DNA of 64,000 bases from Erinaceus europaeus (GCF_950295315.1 NC_080172.1:75319577-75383576); one strand, 5' to 3'; counted from the first letter of the stretch, positions 33,395 to 44,741 are shown. Numbers and translations: made by a program. The notes: generated from the sequence alone by a model not told the origin.

Positions 33395-33640
33395 ATTTTT
33401 TAAAAAAGGACCAATTTACATTCCCACCAGCAGTGCAGGAGGGTTCCTTTGACCCCACAACCTCTCCAGCATCTGTTGCTGTTACTTTTCTGATGTCTGA
33501 CATTCTCACTGGAGTGAAGTGATATCTCATTGTTGTCTTTATTTGCATTTCTCTGACAGAGACTTGGAGCATTTTTTCATGTGTTTCTTGGCCTTTTGGA
33601 TCTCTTCTGTGGTGAATTACTTTTGCATAGTATTTGGATT
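33395..33640 (-). mobile_element. L1 ORF2 C-terminal fragment
   Basis: Minus strand reads REMQIKTTMRYHFTPVRMSD, an L1 ORF2 hallmark. Confidence 0.85.
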
Positions 33641-33872
33641 CAGTAAAATTTTTTTGTAGTGATCACATCATTTTTAGTGTGCTTTTCCCCCATACAATTA
33701 ATAATATTTAAAAATATTTTATTAGTAATTTACAAAATTACAAAATATTGGGTATACTTCCACACCATTCCTGCCACTAGAGTTCTATGTCCCCATTCAT
33801 TCCATTGGAAACTGCAGTGATTCTTTCAAGGACACAGATATGGGTTGTCTATTATTTCTGTAACTATATTTT

Positions 33873-33938
33873 TTTCCTTCCCTCCTTCCTTCCTTCCTTC
33901 CTTCCTTCCTTCCTTCCTTCCTTCCTTCCTTCCTTCCT
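33873..33938. repeat. (TTCC)n microsatellite
   Basis: About 16 units, nearly pure. Confidence 0.97.
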
Positions 33939-34055
33939 TTCTACCAGAGCACTGCTCAGCTTTGGCTTATGGTGGTACAGGGGATTGAATCTGGGACTTT
34001 GGAGCCTCAGGTATGAGAGTCTTTGCATAACCATTATGCTGTATACCCCTGCCCT
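33939..34055 (-). repeat. SINE D
   Basis: The TTCC tract occupies its tail. Confidence 0.85.
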
Positions 34056-34234
34056 TTTCCTATTTTTTCTATGGTCCTGCCTTCTCTTCCATTTTAAGTC
34101 ACTTAAAATTCTGAAAAGTCTTTTTCAGAAAAATATTTTTAACATCTGTATTACATTAAAATTTATAGCATGAGATGCTCTTTAAAACCTTTATGTTGAG
34201 CATTAGCAGGTAAGTTTTTTTGTACATTTATTTA

Positions 34235-34460
34235 TTTGTAGTGTTACCAGGGTTGTTGCTGGGATTCAGTACCTGTATAACAAACCCACTGCTTCCAGCA
34301 GCTACTTTTTTCCCTTTTTTTTTTTTTTTTTTGTTTTGATAGGACAGAGGGAAATTGAGAGGGGAGTATGGAGAGAAAGAGAGAGAGGGGAGGGAGAGGG
34401 AGAGGGAGAGGGAGAGGGACACCTGCAGCACTTGCTTCCCGAGAAGCTTATCCTCATGCA
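34235..34460 (-). repeat. SINE A-long with (GAGAGG)n, head lost
   Basis: GGGAGA repeats at 34385-34418. Confidence 0.75.
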
Positions 34461-34509
34461 AGTGAAGATAATGGATCAGTTTGAAAACCAGGCAAATAAT
34501 ATCTTTTTC

Positions 34510-34765
34510 TTTTAATATTTATTTATTTTCCTTTGTGTTGCCCTTGTTTTTTTTTTTTATTGTTGTAGTTATTATTGTTGTTGTTATTGATGTCATCATT
34601 GTTGGATAGGACGGAGAGATGGAGAGAGCAGGGGAAGACGGGGAGAGAAAGACACCTGCAGACCTGCTTCACTGCTTACAAAGCGACCTCCTGTAGGTGG
34701 GGAGCCGAGGGCTCAAACTGGGATTCTTAGTCCTTGCACTTCGCACCATGTGCGCTTAACAAGTA
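34510..34765 (-). repeat. SINE A
   Basis: Complete; the TAATATCTT target is repeated on both sides (34497 and 34764). Confidence 0.87.
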
Positions 34766-34841
34766 ATATCTTCTACACCTTCCAGTACACTACAAATTGT
34801 TAACAAATCTATGAAAAAAAGTACTTTTATAATAGAAATGG

Positions 34842-35040
34842 TGGCTTGGGAGATGAAGTAGTGGAGAAGTGCACGATTTGGAAGCATGAAATCTTGAGCT
34901 TGATCCTTGGCACCATGGTAAGCCAGAGGAATGCTCAGGTTTTCTCTTTCCCTTCCTCATAAATAAATCTTTTAGGGTGGAGGGTAGAATGCATAATGGT
35001 TATGCAAACAGACTCTCATGCCTGAGACTCCAAAATCTTT
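34842..35040 (+). repeat. SINE C/D-like, then SINE D fragment
   Basis: Two tRNA-like heads in tandem; the second (from 34976) is cut short. Confidence 0.6.
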
Positions 35041-35370
35041 TAAAGTAATAATAGAAATTGTGTGTGTGTGTTTAAATAGCAGAAGGATAATCTCTGTTGG
35101 TGAAAGTATAGGCCACTGAGTACTTAATACCTTTTGTGGAGACTCAATTACATTATAATATTAAAATACTTAATATGAATTAGACAGAAATGGAATGCAT
35201 ATTTCATACAAACTGAATGAAGATACCTGATGGTTTCTTATACTTGTTTTTGTCTACTTTTGTGTATGCTTGTGACTTTATTACAGTAAGAGGAAAACTA
35301 CATACCTAATGTAATGATTATTCTTTATGAATTTGTCCTGTTTAGTAGTTGGAGCATTAAAAAATGTAAT
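35041..35370. other. MTF2: Unannotated intron 1 DNA
   Basis: Nothing recognised. Confidence 0.5.
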
Positions 35371-35374
35371 GTAG

Positions 35375-35800
35375 AGGCCTTGGGAGATGACTAGCACTAG
35401 GTAAATTACATATCTTATCATGTAGGAGACCTTGGGTTTGAACCTCAGCCACAGCTCCATTGCTCCTGGAGGCCATCTTTTTCCCATTGTTGTTGGCTGT
35501 TGCTGCTGCTGTTGCTGTTAGATAGGACAGAGATTGAGAGAGGAGGGGAAGTTAGGGAGAGAAAGATAGACACCTGCAGATCTGCTTCACCGCTTGAAAG
35601 GCAACTCCCCTACAGGTGTGGAACCAGGAGTTCAAACCAGGATTCTTGCACTGGTCCCTGATGTAGCACTATGTGCACTTAATCCATTGTGCTACTGCCT
35701 TGGCCCCTCTGTCATTTTTATGTCTTGCTAGGGATGGAACTCAGGGCCTGATACATGTTAAGGTCTGTGCTCTCCCTGCTAATCCATCTCCTGGGCTCCA
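35375..35800. repeat. SINE cluster: E head (+), A-long (-), tRNA-like head (-)
   Basis: Junctions near 35449 and 35706. Confidence 0.65.
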
Positions 35801-35891
35801 AGTAATGCTGTTTATGCAACAACTATTACGTACAAGTTATAATTTTGTAGTGTTTATTTTGGTGTATTTTACTTAACAAAAAAGTAAATGG

Positions 35892-36183
35892 GGGGTAGTC
35901 GGGCGGTAGCGCAGCGGGTTAAGCGCAGGTGGCGCTTAGCACAAGGACCAGCGGAAGGATCCCGGTTCGAGCCCCCGGCTCCCCACCTGCAGGGGAGTCG
36001 CTTCACAGGCAGTGAAGCAGGTCTGCAGGTGTCTGTCTTTCTCTCCCCCTCTCTGTCTTCCCCTCCGCTCTCCATTTCTCTCTGTCCTATCCAACAACAA
36101 TGACATCAATAATAACTACAACAACAAAACAACAAGGGCAACAAAAGGAATAAATAAATAAATAAAATTTTTAAAAAATTTAA
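35892..36183 (+). repeat. SINE A
   Basis: First of four tandem + strand SINEs sharing target AAAGTAAATGGGG. Confidence 0.92.
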
Positions 36184-36200
36184 AAAAAAGTAAATGGGGG

Positions 36201-36534
36201 TGGGGTCGGGCGGTAGCTCAGCAGGTTAAGCATACATGAGCACAAGGACTGGCGTAAGGATCTCAGTTAGAGCCCCCGGCTCCCCACCTGCAGGGAGGGT
36301 CATTTCACAGGCAGTGAAGCAGGTCTGCAGGTGTCTTTCTCTCCCCCACTCTGTCTTACCCTCATCTCTCGAGTTTTCTCTGTCCTATCCAACAACAATG
36401 ATATTGATAACAATAATAATAACCACAATAATGATAAACCAACAAGGGCTACAAAAAGGGAAAAAATGGCCTCCAGGAGCAGTAGATTCCTGGTGCAGGC
36501 ACTGAGCCCCAGCGATAACCCTGGAGGCAAAAAA
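36201..36534 (+). repeat. SINE A-long
   Basis: Second in the chain. Confidence 0.9.
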
Positions 36535-36551
36535 AAAAAAGTAAATAGGGG

Positions 36552-36755
36552 GCTGGGAGGGTTGGGCGGTGGCACACTTGGTTGAGTGCTGCACAGTTAC
36601 CATGCTTGAAGACCTGGTTGCCTTCTGCAGGAGGAAAGCTTCATGAGTAGTGCTGCAGTGCTGCAGGTGTCTTTGTCTCACTCCCTCTTTACTCCCCTCC
36701 TCAGCTTCTCTCTGTCCTATCAAATAAAAACAAACAAAAATTGAAAAAAAATTTA
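36552..36755 (+). repeat. SINE B
   Basis: Third in the chain. Confidence 0.85.
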
Positions 36756-36769
36756 AAGTAAATAAACTT

Positions 36770-36957
36770 GGGACTGTGTGGTGACACACACTGGTAAAGT
36801 ACACACATTGCAGTGCACAGGGACCTGGGTTCAGGCACCCAGTTCCCACCTCCAGGGGGGAAACTTCAGTAGTTGTGAAACAGGTCTCTTTCCCTCTCTG
36901 CCTTCCCATTCCCTTTCATATTCTCTCTGATTCTATCTTAAATAAATACATAAAAAT
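36770..36957 (+). repeat. SINE B
   Basis: Fourth in the chain. Confidence 0.82.
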
Positions 36958-37061
36958 AGTTTTCGAAATTTATAATGTACTTCTCATTTGAGTATGACTA
37001 ACATAGGTGGTTCTCAGGCTTTTTTTTTTAAATTTATATTTGAGGGAAATTCTTTTTTTTT

Positions 37062-37182
37062 TTTTTTTTTACCAGAGCACTACTCAGCTTTGGTTTATGG
37101 TGGGGGGTGAGGGCTGAGCTTGGAATTTTAGAGCCTCAGGCATGAGAGTCTCTGTGTAACCATTATGCCATCAACACCCAAC
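37062..37182 (-). repeat. SINE D
   Basis: Complete. Confidence 0.8.
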
Positions 37183-37184
37183 CA

Positions 37185-37640
37185 GTAGTAATTCTCTAGA
37201 GAAGTAATGACTGTCTTTCCAATGAAAGGAATATACCAACTACCCTTCCAAGTCATTGGTTAATAAGTTTTGATTACATGTGGCATAATCATTTATTTAT
37301 TGAGTACTTAGAAACTGTGATTTATAACTTTTTAATAGTAACTAAACCCAATTATAAGATTCAGGATAGTTATGACCTGCTCACATTATGTCAGCTTTAA
37401 TTGCAGTTGCTGTAAATTGTTATTTTGGAATGGTTGTAAACTCCTAGCCTCATTTAGACTTAGGCAATGAATGAATATGAGACTTATCATTTTACTTTAA
37501 ACTTACTTGTTTCTGGAGAGTATTTGTGATTTGAGGTATATCACATTTTCCCTCAGTTTAAGGTTTTTAGTCAACTTTTAAATTAATACATGAACTATAC
37601 CATTGGTATAAAATAATTATAAGTAAGATAATCTTATATA
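37185..37640. other. MTF2: Unique DNA before exon 2
   Basis: AT-rich, no repeat recognised; includes the branch and acceptor region of intron 1. Confidence 0.5.
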
Positions 37641-37662
37641 TGGTCTTCTATTTCCTAAACAG

Positions 37663-37861
37663 AGACTCTACAGGGGCAGGTAATTCACTGGTCCACAAGC
37701 GGTCTCCTTTACGTCGAAACCAAAAGACCCCAGCATCCTTGACCAAGCTGTCTTTACAGGATGGACATAAAGTTAAAAAAACAGCATGCAAATTTGAAGA
37801 GGGTCAGGATGTCCTAGCTAGATGGTCAGATGGCTTGTTTTATCTTGGAACTATCAAAAAG
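37663..37861 (+). CDS. MTF2: MTF2 exon 2: N terminus and first half of Tudor domain
   Basis: 199 bp, acceptor TTTCCTAAACAG, ends phase 0 at Lys68. Encodes residues 2-68: a basic Ser/Thr-rich leader and the start of the Tudor fold (from about Cys44). Trp56 and Tyr62 of the aromatic cage that holds trimethyl-lysine 36 of histone H3 are present. The donor is AAAAAG|GCAAGT, so the intron begins with GC instead of GT; all other donor positions are consensus. Confidence 0.97.
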
Positions 37862-37966
37862 GCAAGTTACCTTAATGTGAGATATCTTTTGCTGTTCTTG
37901 GCAGTAAGCTTTTTAATATCTTTGAATTTAAAAGGAAGTCACCATAAATTTTCTTCTGTATTTCAG

Positions 37967-38048
37967 ATAAACATATTGAAACAGAGCTGCTTCATCATAT
38001 TTGAAGACAGTTCTAAATCCTGGGTTCTCTGGAAGGACATTCAAACAG
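37967..38048 (+). CDS. MTF2: MTF2 exon 3: second half of Tudor domain
   Basis: 82 bp, acceptor TGTATTTCAG, residues 69-95 plus the first base of Gly96. Holds Phe80 and Ser86; with Trp56 and Tyr62 these keep the spacing of the PHF1/MTF2 methyl-lysine cage. The frame requires an exon end at ACAG|GCAGGT, a second GC donor; a GT donor four bases later would shift the frame. Intron 2, before this exon, is only 105 bp. Confidence 0.96.
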
Positions 38049-38164
38049 GCAGGTGCTACTGTAATTCCTCCTGAACATGCTTTATACAGAAATTTGGTTT
38101 TCTCTGCTTGTTAATATTGTTTGTTGAGTATTGTGTATTAAGATAACTCAACAATTTTTTTTTT

Positions 38165-38360
38165 TTTTTTGAGTTTTTCTTATCACTGAGGCTTCATTGC
38201 TCTGGGATGACTTTTTTTAGGTAGAGGTAAAGTCTAACACTCACACACTCACGCTGTTGTTTGTGTGTGTGTGAAAGAGATCATGGTGGGGCCCAGGCTC
38301 AAACCTTGATCACACACATGGCAAACAGCACATTATCCACCAAGTTATTTGCCAGCCTGA
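38165..38360 (-). repeat. SINE E, diverged
   Basis: Ends GCACATTATCCACCAAGTTATTTGCC. Confidence 0.55.
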
Positions 38361-39250
38361 GATTTCTCAGAGGCTTTAGAGAATTAAAGTCTAAAATATA
38401 GAACATAAGAAGAATGAGGATTACTCTGTGAGAGTAGAGGTAGGGTAGAGGACAGTTGCATCACTGATATACACATAAAAACTATTGTTTGAATCCTTCT
38501 AACTTTGAACTTTGAAGAAAAAAATCTAGCTATTAATTTTGACCACTCATATGAGTAACACTTTGGGCTTCATCCTTGTTGCTGTTTTCTTGTAATAGTA
38601 CAAGGTAGTGATGAGAACGCATACATTAACCAGATGTTTTCTGGGAATTTGGACATCATAAAAATAAAGATTTAGAGTACTAGAATTATTTATTAATAAG
38701 AATGGTTTGAAATTACTGTTTAATTATGGTTTTTTATGTTTAGATGGGAAAATGCTATATTTGGGTGCAAGTAAAATTGAATACAGGTATGCCTTGGTTT
38801 GGTTATAGGTACGTTTCTTGTAATGCTTCCTAATGTTAAAACTATAATTGCTCTGTGCCCTTTGAGTCTGCTAAATCTATGTTTTTCTAGTTATTTCTTT
38901 TATGAAAAGCACTCTTAGCATGTGTGAATATTAAACATTTAAATATTTTAGCTGCACACTAAAGTCTCAGTGTTGGTTTTTCTATTACTGGGCTAATACA
39001 CCTGCATAAAGACTTGACATAATCTTATGTAAAAAGGAAAAGTAAATTCTTTCCTTCTAAGCTGTGAATATCTTTTGAAAATATTTAATGATTGAGTCTC
39101 ATATTGAATTTCAACTATAACTTTCTGTAGCTTATTCATTTCAATCTTAAAGAATAAAGTTAAAGAAATTGTGCTATTCTCATATCACATATTGATAGTT
39201 GTTGATCAGAGCAACAACAGCTGTTACTCTTATAAAATGTTTTTCTTTCT
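38361..39250. other. MTF2: Unique intron 3 DNA
   Basis: Nothing recognised. Confidence 0.5.
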
Positions 39251-39254
39251 TTTT

Positions 39255-39320
39255 TTTTTTAATTATCTTTATTTATTGGATAGAGACAGCCAGAACTTGA
39301 GAGGGAAGGGGGTGATAGCG
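39255..39320 (-). repeat. SINE B fragment
   Basis: Tail part only. Confidence 0.65.
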
Positions 39321-39935
39321 TATAAAATATTTTTCTAGAAAAACTGTCACTAAGTGATCAGTTTAAAGAACCAAAATTACATTTTAGATTTGAAAGTCAG
39401 AGGACAAGTTTGGAGATATAGAGGGTCTCTAACAGATGTGACATTTAACAGATTTTTTAAATAAACTTGGGTCACTTTATGGTGATAATGAGACATGCTA
39501 TATGTAGTATTACTTCTTATTCTCCTTCCATAAGTTCTCTGGAATGTGTTCTCTTTTTGAGGTTTCTGTGGGTTAATTGTAAGTTTTATCCTTCTGACTC
39601 TCCCTCTTTCTCTCATGTTCCATACCTCCCTTAAGAGAAAACAAGGAGAAAGTCAGAGTTATATAGAGAAAGTTGTGAAATTGAGGGTTTTGGACTGTGT
39701 CTAGCATGTGCCTCATGTAGTTTATAAGTTTAGTGATCTGTGGTTCTTTTCTGACTGGCTCCTTTTAATTCCTTAGAATTACCAAAGAGTTGTACCTGGG
39801 CCATTTAACTGTAACACCCAGAAAGCAGCATATGTGTACCTCATAGGCAAGTGAATCTGAAAATTGCATTATGGCAGATTATTTCATTATGAGAAGTAGC
39901 TTTAGTAGTTTTTCTTGTAGTAAATCTACTAGTAA
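39321..39935. other. MTF2: Unique intron 3 DNA
   Basis: Nothing recognised. Confidence 0.5.
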
Positions 39936-39939
39936 TATT

Positions 39940-40090
39940 AATGTATATATGGGATGATAGAGAGGGAGAAAGAGATGCCTGCAGTACCTCTTCACTCCTT
40001 GTGAAGCTTCACTCTAGTAGGTGAGGACCATGGGCTTGAACCCTGCTCCTTGTGCATGGTAATGTGTACACTTCACCAGGTGCACCAAAA
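39940..40090 (-). repeat. SINE B
   Basis: Diverged, complete head. Confidence 0.7.
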
Positions 40091-40529
40091 TATATAACTT
40101 AATAAAATATTTTTCTAATCTAGTAAGATATATTTCAAAAGTCTGTATAAGTAAGGAATATATATAGTAATATAGTCAAGGAAGTGTGAATCACAATAGA
40201 TATGTCAAAGCCATTAAATCAATTCAAAGACTTTATATAAGTATGGTGTTGAGGGATATACTCAGGGCCTTACGTGTTCATGATTCCACTGGACTACTTC
40301 CTCACCCTCATTTTTATTCTGCTTGATTTTTTCCTCTTATGGATAAGGGGTCTTGGCATTTGTGAATTTACTGTACCTAGGCTGTCCTCCATTGCTTTGG
40401 CAGACTTGAGGCTGAGACATGCCCTGCTCACTGAGTTCCAGCTCTTACTTGGTATTTTTGAGAGATTACTGGTGTGGTGTGAGTTTGTTGTTTAAGTGTA
40501 AAATTTTTTTCCATTTAAACTTTTTTTTG

Positions 40530-40665
40530 TTTACTGTGAGAGATAGACAGATATCAGAGTACTGCTGAGCTTTGTTATGCAGTGGATGCCAGGAATGTAT
40601 GTATGGCTTCTGGGAGCCTCAGTTATACAGTTTCTTTGCTCTGACAGACTAGGTAACTCCTAGCC
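40530..40665 (-). repeat. SINE D, diverged
   Basis: AGAGTACTGCTGAGCTTTG block. Confidence 0.55.
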
Positions 40666-40729
40666 CATAATTTCTACTTCAGATACTACTTTGGCAGTTG
40701 AATTGGATGCATAAAGTTTTTTATACTTT

Positions 40730-40872
40730 TTTTAAAAAGATTTTATTTATTCGTGAGAAATGACAGAGAAAGAACATGACATCACTCTGGTACATGTGCT
40801 GCTGGGGATTGAACTCAGGACTTCATGCTTGAGAGTCCAAAGCCTTATCCACTGCAGACTCCCTCCCCACCA
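40730..40872 (-). repeat. SINE C
   Basis: GAGAGTCCAAAGCCTTATCC end. Confidence 0.75.
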
Positions 40873-41715
40873 CCACTACATTTTAACGTATATAGCAGAC
40901 ACAATTCTGGCAGTTTATTCCAAAGTAAATGTTAGGTAAAAGTAATTGCTTTGGCTTTATTTTTCTCAACACAAAGCTCTGATAAGGTGAGGTGGCCAGT
41001 ATTTGTAGTAAGGAAGTTTAGTGGCCACTATATTACCTAAAAATTCTTGTAAATTTGATAGTAAAGAGAGATGTACTTGGGTAAGTAAAGATACTGAGAT
41101 TTCCTGAGATAAACAAAAATGTTTGTCCGATAGGCACCCCCACCCCTTTTCTGAGAAATAACTTTCTCCCTTAGCAGTCTACATGGATTTAGTGAAAGTC
41201 AGATTGGGCACCTGCTTTAGTCTGGGGTTATTGATCCTTTTCCAGGGAATTGCAGATTTGGACTGAGAGGTCACAGACTGAGTCTGGTTGCTCTCCTGAC
41301 TGAGCCGTAAACTTCGAAGCTTTGGGAGGCCATGTCCAGCCAAGTGTACAAGGAGACAAAACCTGAAAGAGGAAAGAGGACAAGAAACCAAAACAAACAA
41401 GGAAAAATGCAAAAAACAAACAAAAAAATTGGTAACTTGTTTGTCTAAGAATAAAGGCAAAATAAAGTAAATTTGATCCCCCCCCACACACACACCAGAT
41501 AGAAAAAAAAAAGCAGCTTTTAGAAGTTAAGAGTTTTGAAAACTGACAGTGTAAAAACTGCTTTTGATAGAAGAAATTATACATATAGTACTGATGAAAG
41601 GAACTGCCTCATAGTAGGGGGAATATTGGTTCTGGCATCTCAGAATTTGAATCTTAGCTTTGATGCTTTCTGACTGAAGGCCCTTAGGGGTTGTTTTTTT
41701 CATCTCTCTTGAGCC
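40873..41715. other. MTF2: Unique intron 3 DNA
   Basis: 41190-41390 is less AT-rich than its surroundings (CTCCTGACTGAGCCGTAAAC) but matches nothing I recognise. Confidence 0.45.
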
Positions 41716-41724
41716 TCAGTTCTT

Positions 41725-41828
41725 ATATTGTATTTGTTAATGGGTGTGATGTAGAGATTGAACTCAGTACTACATGCTTTTAATTTTAAGTCTAATGCTC
41801 TAACTTCTGCACTACCTCTTAGGCCACC
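41725..41828 (-). repeat. SINE-like fragment, old
   Basis: B-box-like GAGATTGAACTCAGTACTAC. Confidence 0.45.
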
Positions 41829-41829
41829 T

Positions 41830-42460
41830 CAATTCTTCTTCATTGATATATTATTTATCTAATAATTTTTAGAATTAAGCAAAGTAATATATATAATTTA
41901 ACAATACTTGGTTCATCTGCATATAATCAAATTTATTTTTGCTAATATATGTAAAGAGTGTGTAGTATTTTATCAAGTAAAATGATAATAGAGGAATAAT
42001 TCTGTGAACGTAAAAATAATCATACACTAGATGTTGTAGAATAAAGTTGCTTTTAGATTAAAATCATTTAAGGGAGAAGTAATTTACTCATTCAGGTAGA
42101 AGTATAATTAATAAATGCCAGAAAATAAAAACCCAAATTTTTGTTGTAGTGGAAATTTGTTAATGGTATAATTATGAATGTCTTATTTCTAGTTTTAGAT
42201 ACTGGGAGTAAGTAACTGGTATTCAACTTCTCTCATAAAATAATACATAAAAAATGTTCTAAATCCAGAGAGAAAAGGATCATTGACATATCTATTCCTT
42301 TTTTCTTTAGTTTCTTGTTATCAGGTGGTATAGGGGGAATAAAAACATACCTGGGTAGATGTGTGTTTTGGCATGCTGATGTTCACAAAACATCTTGTTT
42401 CCTCACCCAGTAGTAGAATGATAACAGTAGTGGTGAATAATAAAGAGATCCTGCCTGAGA
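41830..42460. other. MTF2: Unique intron 3 DNA
   Basis: AT-rich, nothing recognised. Confidence 0.5.
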
Positions 42461-42469
42461 GCAATTTAA

Positions 42470-42590
42470 AAAATAAAAGGATTTATTTGCTAATATGAGA
42501 GAGAGAGAGAATCAGAACATTACTCTGGTACATGCTATTTTGAACTTGATTCAAAGTTCAACACTTTATCTACTGTGCCACCAAAGTTTA
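42470..42590 (-). repeat. SINE C, diverged
   Basis: AACACTTTATCTACTGTGCC end. Confidence 0.65.
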
Positions 42591-42888
42591 TTTTATTTCA
42601 TTTTTCTTATTTTAGCATTGCTTGGCTCTAGCTTCTGGTGATAACAGTTGTAAGTTACGCTCTCTGCTGAAAGGCAGTTTGAGTCGTGGGTGTGGAATGT
42701 TAATTATCTAAAGGTATGAAAAGCACAAGGAATCGAGATACTATTCTATTTATGGTATTTTATCTTGATAGGTAATTATTACATAATAAGTAAACAGTGC
42801 AAATACAGGCTACTTGCTTAGTCAAAAAATTTTGTCTTAAGCAACATTTTCATGATGACCCTTTTAATGTATATTTTAAATGTTTCAG

Positions 42889-42984
42889 GAGCCACTGGAA
42901 GTGGGGAGATGGTCTGTACAATATGTCAAGAAGAGTATTCAGAAGCTCCCAATGAAATGGTTATATGTGATAAGTGTGGCCAAG
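42889..42984 (+). CDS. MTF2: MTF2 exon 4: PHD finger 1, first half
   Basis: 96 bp, acceptor AATGTTTCAG, donor CCAAG|GTAAAC. Residues 96-127. Provides zinc ligands Cys105, Cys108, Cys122 and Cys125 of a Cys4-His-Cys3 PHD finger. The next intron is only 340 bp. Confidence 0.97.
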
Positions 42985-43324
42985 GTAAACACTCATCTCT
43001 TTTAATCTTAATAAATCATTTTTGTTACATACTTACTGCCCCTGTTGAAGAAAAAAAAGTACTTTTCATTGGCAATTCAAAACTATTACTATAATTTTAT
43101 TAACCCGTTGTAAATTTTGTAGAACAAAATTATTTTTAGATTAAAAACACTTAAGGAAGAAATAATTTGCCTGTTCAGGTAAAAAATTAGATTAATAAAA
43201 GAAACCCCCACTTTTGTTGAGTGGAAAGTCATAGGAGAAGATAATACTAAAGTACCTTCTTAAAAATGTGTTGTAGTATTTATTAATAAAATAGAATTTG
43301 CTTTATGCTTTTTTTGATGTTAAG

Positions 43325-43425
43325 GATATCATCAGTTGTGTCACACACCTCATATTGATTCCAGTGTGATTGATTCAGATGAAAAATGGCTCTGTCGACA
43401 GTGTGTTTTTGCAACAACAACAAAG
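43325..43425 (+). CDS. MTF2: MTF2 exon 5: PHD finger 1, second half
   Basis: 101 bp, acceptor TTGATGTTAAG, donor ACAAAG|GTATCT, ends phase 0 at Lys161. Completes PHD1 with His130, Cys133, Cys151 and Cys154. In PCL proteins this finger contributes to PRC2 contacts rather than to strong histone reading. Confidence 0.97.
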
Positions 43426-43808
43426 GTATCTTTTAAGTGTTTTGGGCTAGAGCCCTGAGTGGAACTTGTAAGGTGCTATTCAACGTAATGATTGTACGTT
43501 GAAAGATTATTTGAATGAAATGAACAGTCTATCCTGGGTAGAAAGAGGTACTGTTTATTATCTGACTAATGATGCTCAAGCCACTTACAATTATTCTTGC
43601 ATTGATTTTATGATAGTAGACTTGAAAGTGGGGCAGTAATTTGAAAGAAAAGACAACAGTAATAACTACTATTGATCAAACAGTTTGTGTTGTGCTAAGA
43701 AGTTTAGAATGGAAATTTCTTCAGAACTTTCAGACACATTTTAAAATTAAAATTGTATTTAAAATTTTATTCTTCAATTTTTAAAATAACTTTTTCCCTC
43801 TAACATAG

Positions 43809-43957
43809 AGGGGTGGTGCACTTAAGAAAGGACCTAATGCCAAAGCATTGCAAGTCATGAAGCAGACATTACCCTATAGTGTGGCAGACCTTGAATGGGA
43901 CGCAGGTCATAAAACCAATGTTCAGCAATGTTACTGCTATTGTGGAGGCCCTGGAGA
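43809..43957 (+). CDS. MTF2: MTF2 exon 6: linker and start of PHD finger 2
   Basis: 149 bp, acceptor CCTCTAACATAG, donor GGAGA|GTAAGT, ends phase 2. Residues 162-210 make the basic linker and open PHD2 with the Cys-rich CYCYCGG segment at 202-208 (probable ligands Cys204 and Cys206). Confidence 0.97.
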
Positions 43958-44104
43958 GTAAGTAAATACTGTTATTTAGTTCCTTTGAACTATTTTCTTT
44001 ATTGTTTATTTTTCTTACTGATAGTAATGTAAAGTTATTAGTGAATTGCAAGTGTATAACATGTAAGGAAAAAGCCTGAGACAATCAGAAGCATAGCTGA
44101 ATGA

Positions 44105-44394
44105 TTTTTTTTTTTTTTTTTAACAGTGATTTACAAAATTACAAGATAATGGGTATAATTCCATAGCATGCTCACCACCAGTGTTTTGTATCACCATTCC
44201 CTCCACTGGAAACTGCGGTCATTCTCCCAGGGTCACAGTTATGAGTTGACTAATATATAAATATATATTTATAAACTCTAAATATATATTTAGTGATTTT
44301 TTTATATAATGTAGTATATGATACTATAATTATATATAATTAATATATATCCTTTTTTTTTTTCCTATAATCCTGCCTTCTCTCTTCTACCAGA
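44105..44394 (-). mobile_element. R2 retroposon with AT-rich interior
   Basis: Matches R2 at ACAAAATTACAAGATAATGGG and CTCCACTGGAAACTGC; the interior has degenerated into a TATA-rich tract at 44240-44345. Confidence 0.6.
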
Positions 44395-44500
44395 GAAAGA
44401 AATGGTGGGGGGTGGGGATTTAACTTGGGACTTCCTGAGCCTCAGGCATAAGAGTCTGTTTTGTATAACCATTATGCTATCTATCTACTCCTGCCCCTGC
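44395..44500 (-). repeat. SINE D
   Basis: ACCATTATGCTATCTATC end; joined to R2. Confidence 0.7.
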
Positions 44501-44524
44501 CTTCTCTTTCTAAGTCACTCCTAT

Positions 44525-44690
44525 AGAAAAAGAGAGACATTAAGAGGGAATGAAGAAAGTCAGTCACCTGTAGTACTACTTCACTATTTATGAAGCTTCT
44601 CCCTGGCAGGTGGGGAACAGAGCATTGAATGCATATTTTTGTGCTTGGTAATATGTGTGTTCTACTAGGTGTGACACCATTCTGCCCCCA
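44525..44690 (-). repeat. SINE B
   Basis: Diverged. Confidence 0.7.
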
Positions 44691-44741
44691 TTATCTTTCA
44701 AGAGCCTGTAAATTCTAAATAAGAGACAAAGAATAAAATGG

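Larger units (their letters stand above)
33700..34115 (-). mobile_element. R2 retroposon interrupted by a (TTCC)n tract and a D SINE
   Basis: R2 sequence at 33715-33870 and 34056-34110; between them lie a pure TTCC repeat (33873-33938) and a D SINE (33939-34055). Confidence 0.65.

Noticed and set aside
38049..38054. Exon 3 ending at the canonical GT (38053)
   Set aside because: It would shift the frame and destroy the PHD1 sequence; only the GC donor keeps the conserved protein.
37640..38074. Single 144-codon frame read as one gene
   Set aside because: It is MTF2 exon 2, intron 2 and exon 3 read through; the middle part has no homology and good splice sites surround it.
41179..41584. Minus-strand frames of 104-118 codons as a nested gene in intron 3
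   Set aside because: No domain, start context or homology recognised; composition matches the surrounding intron.
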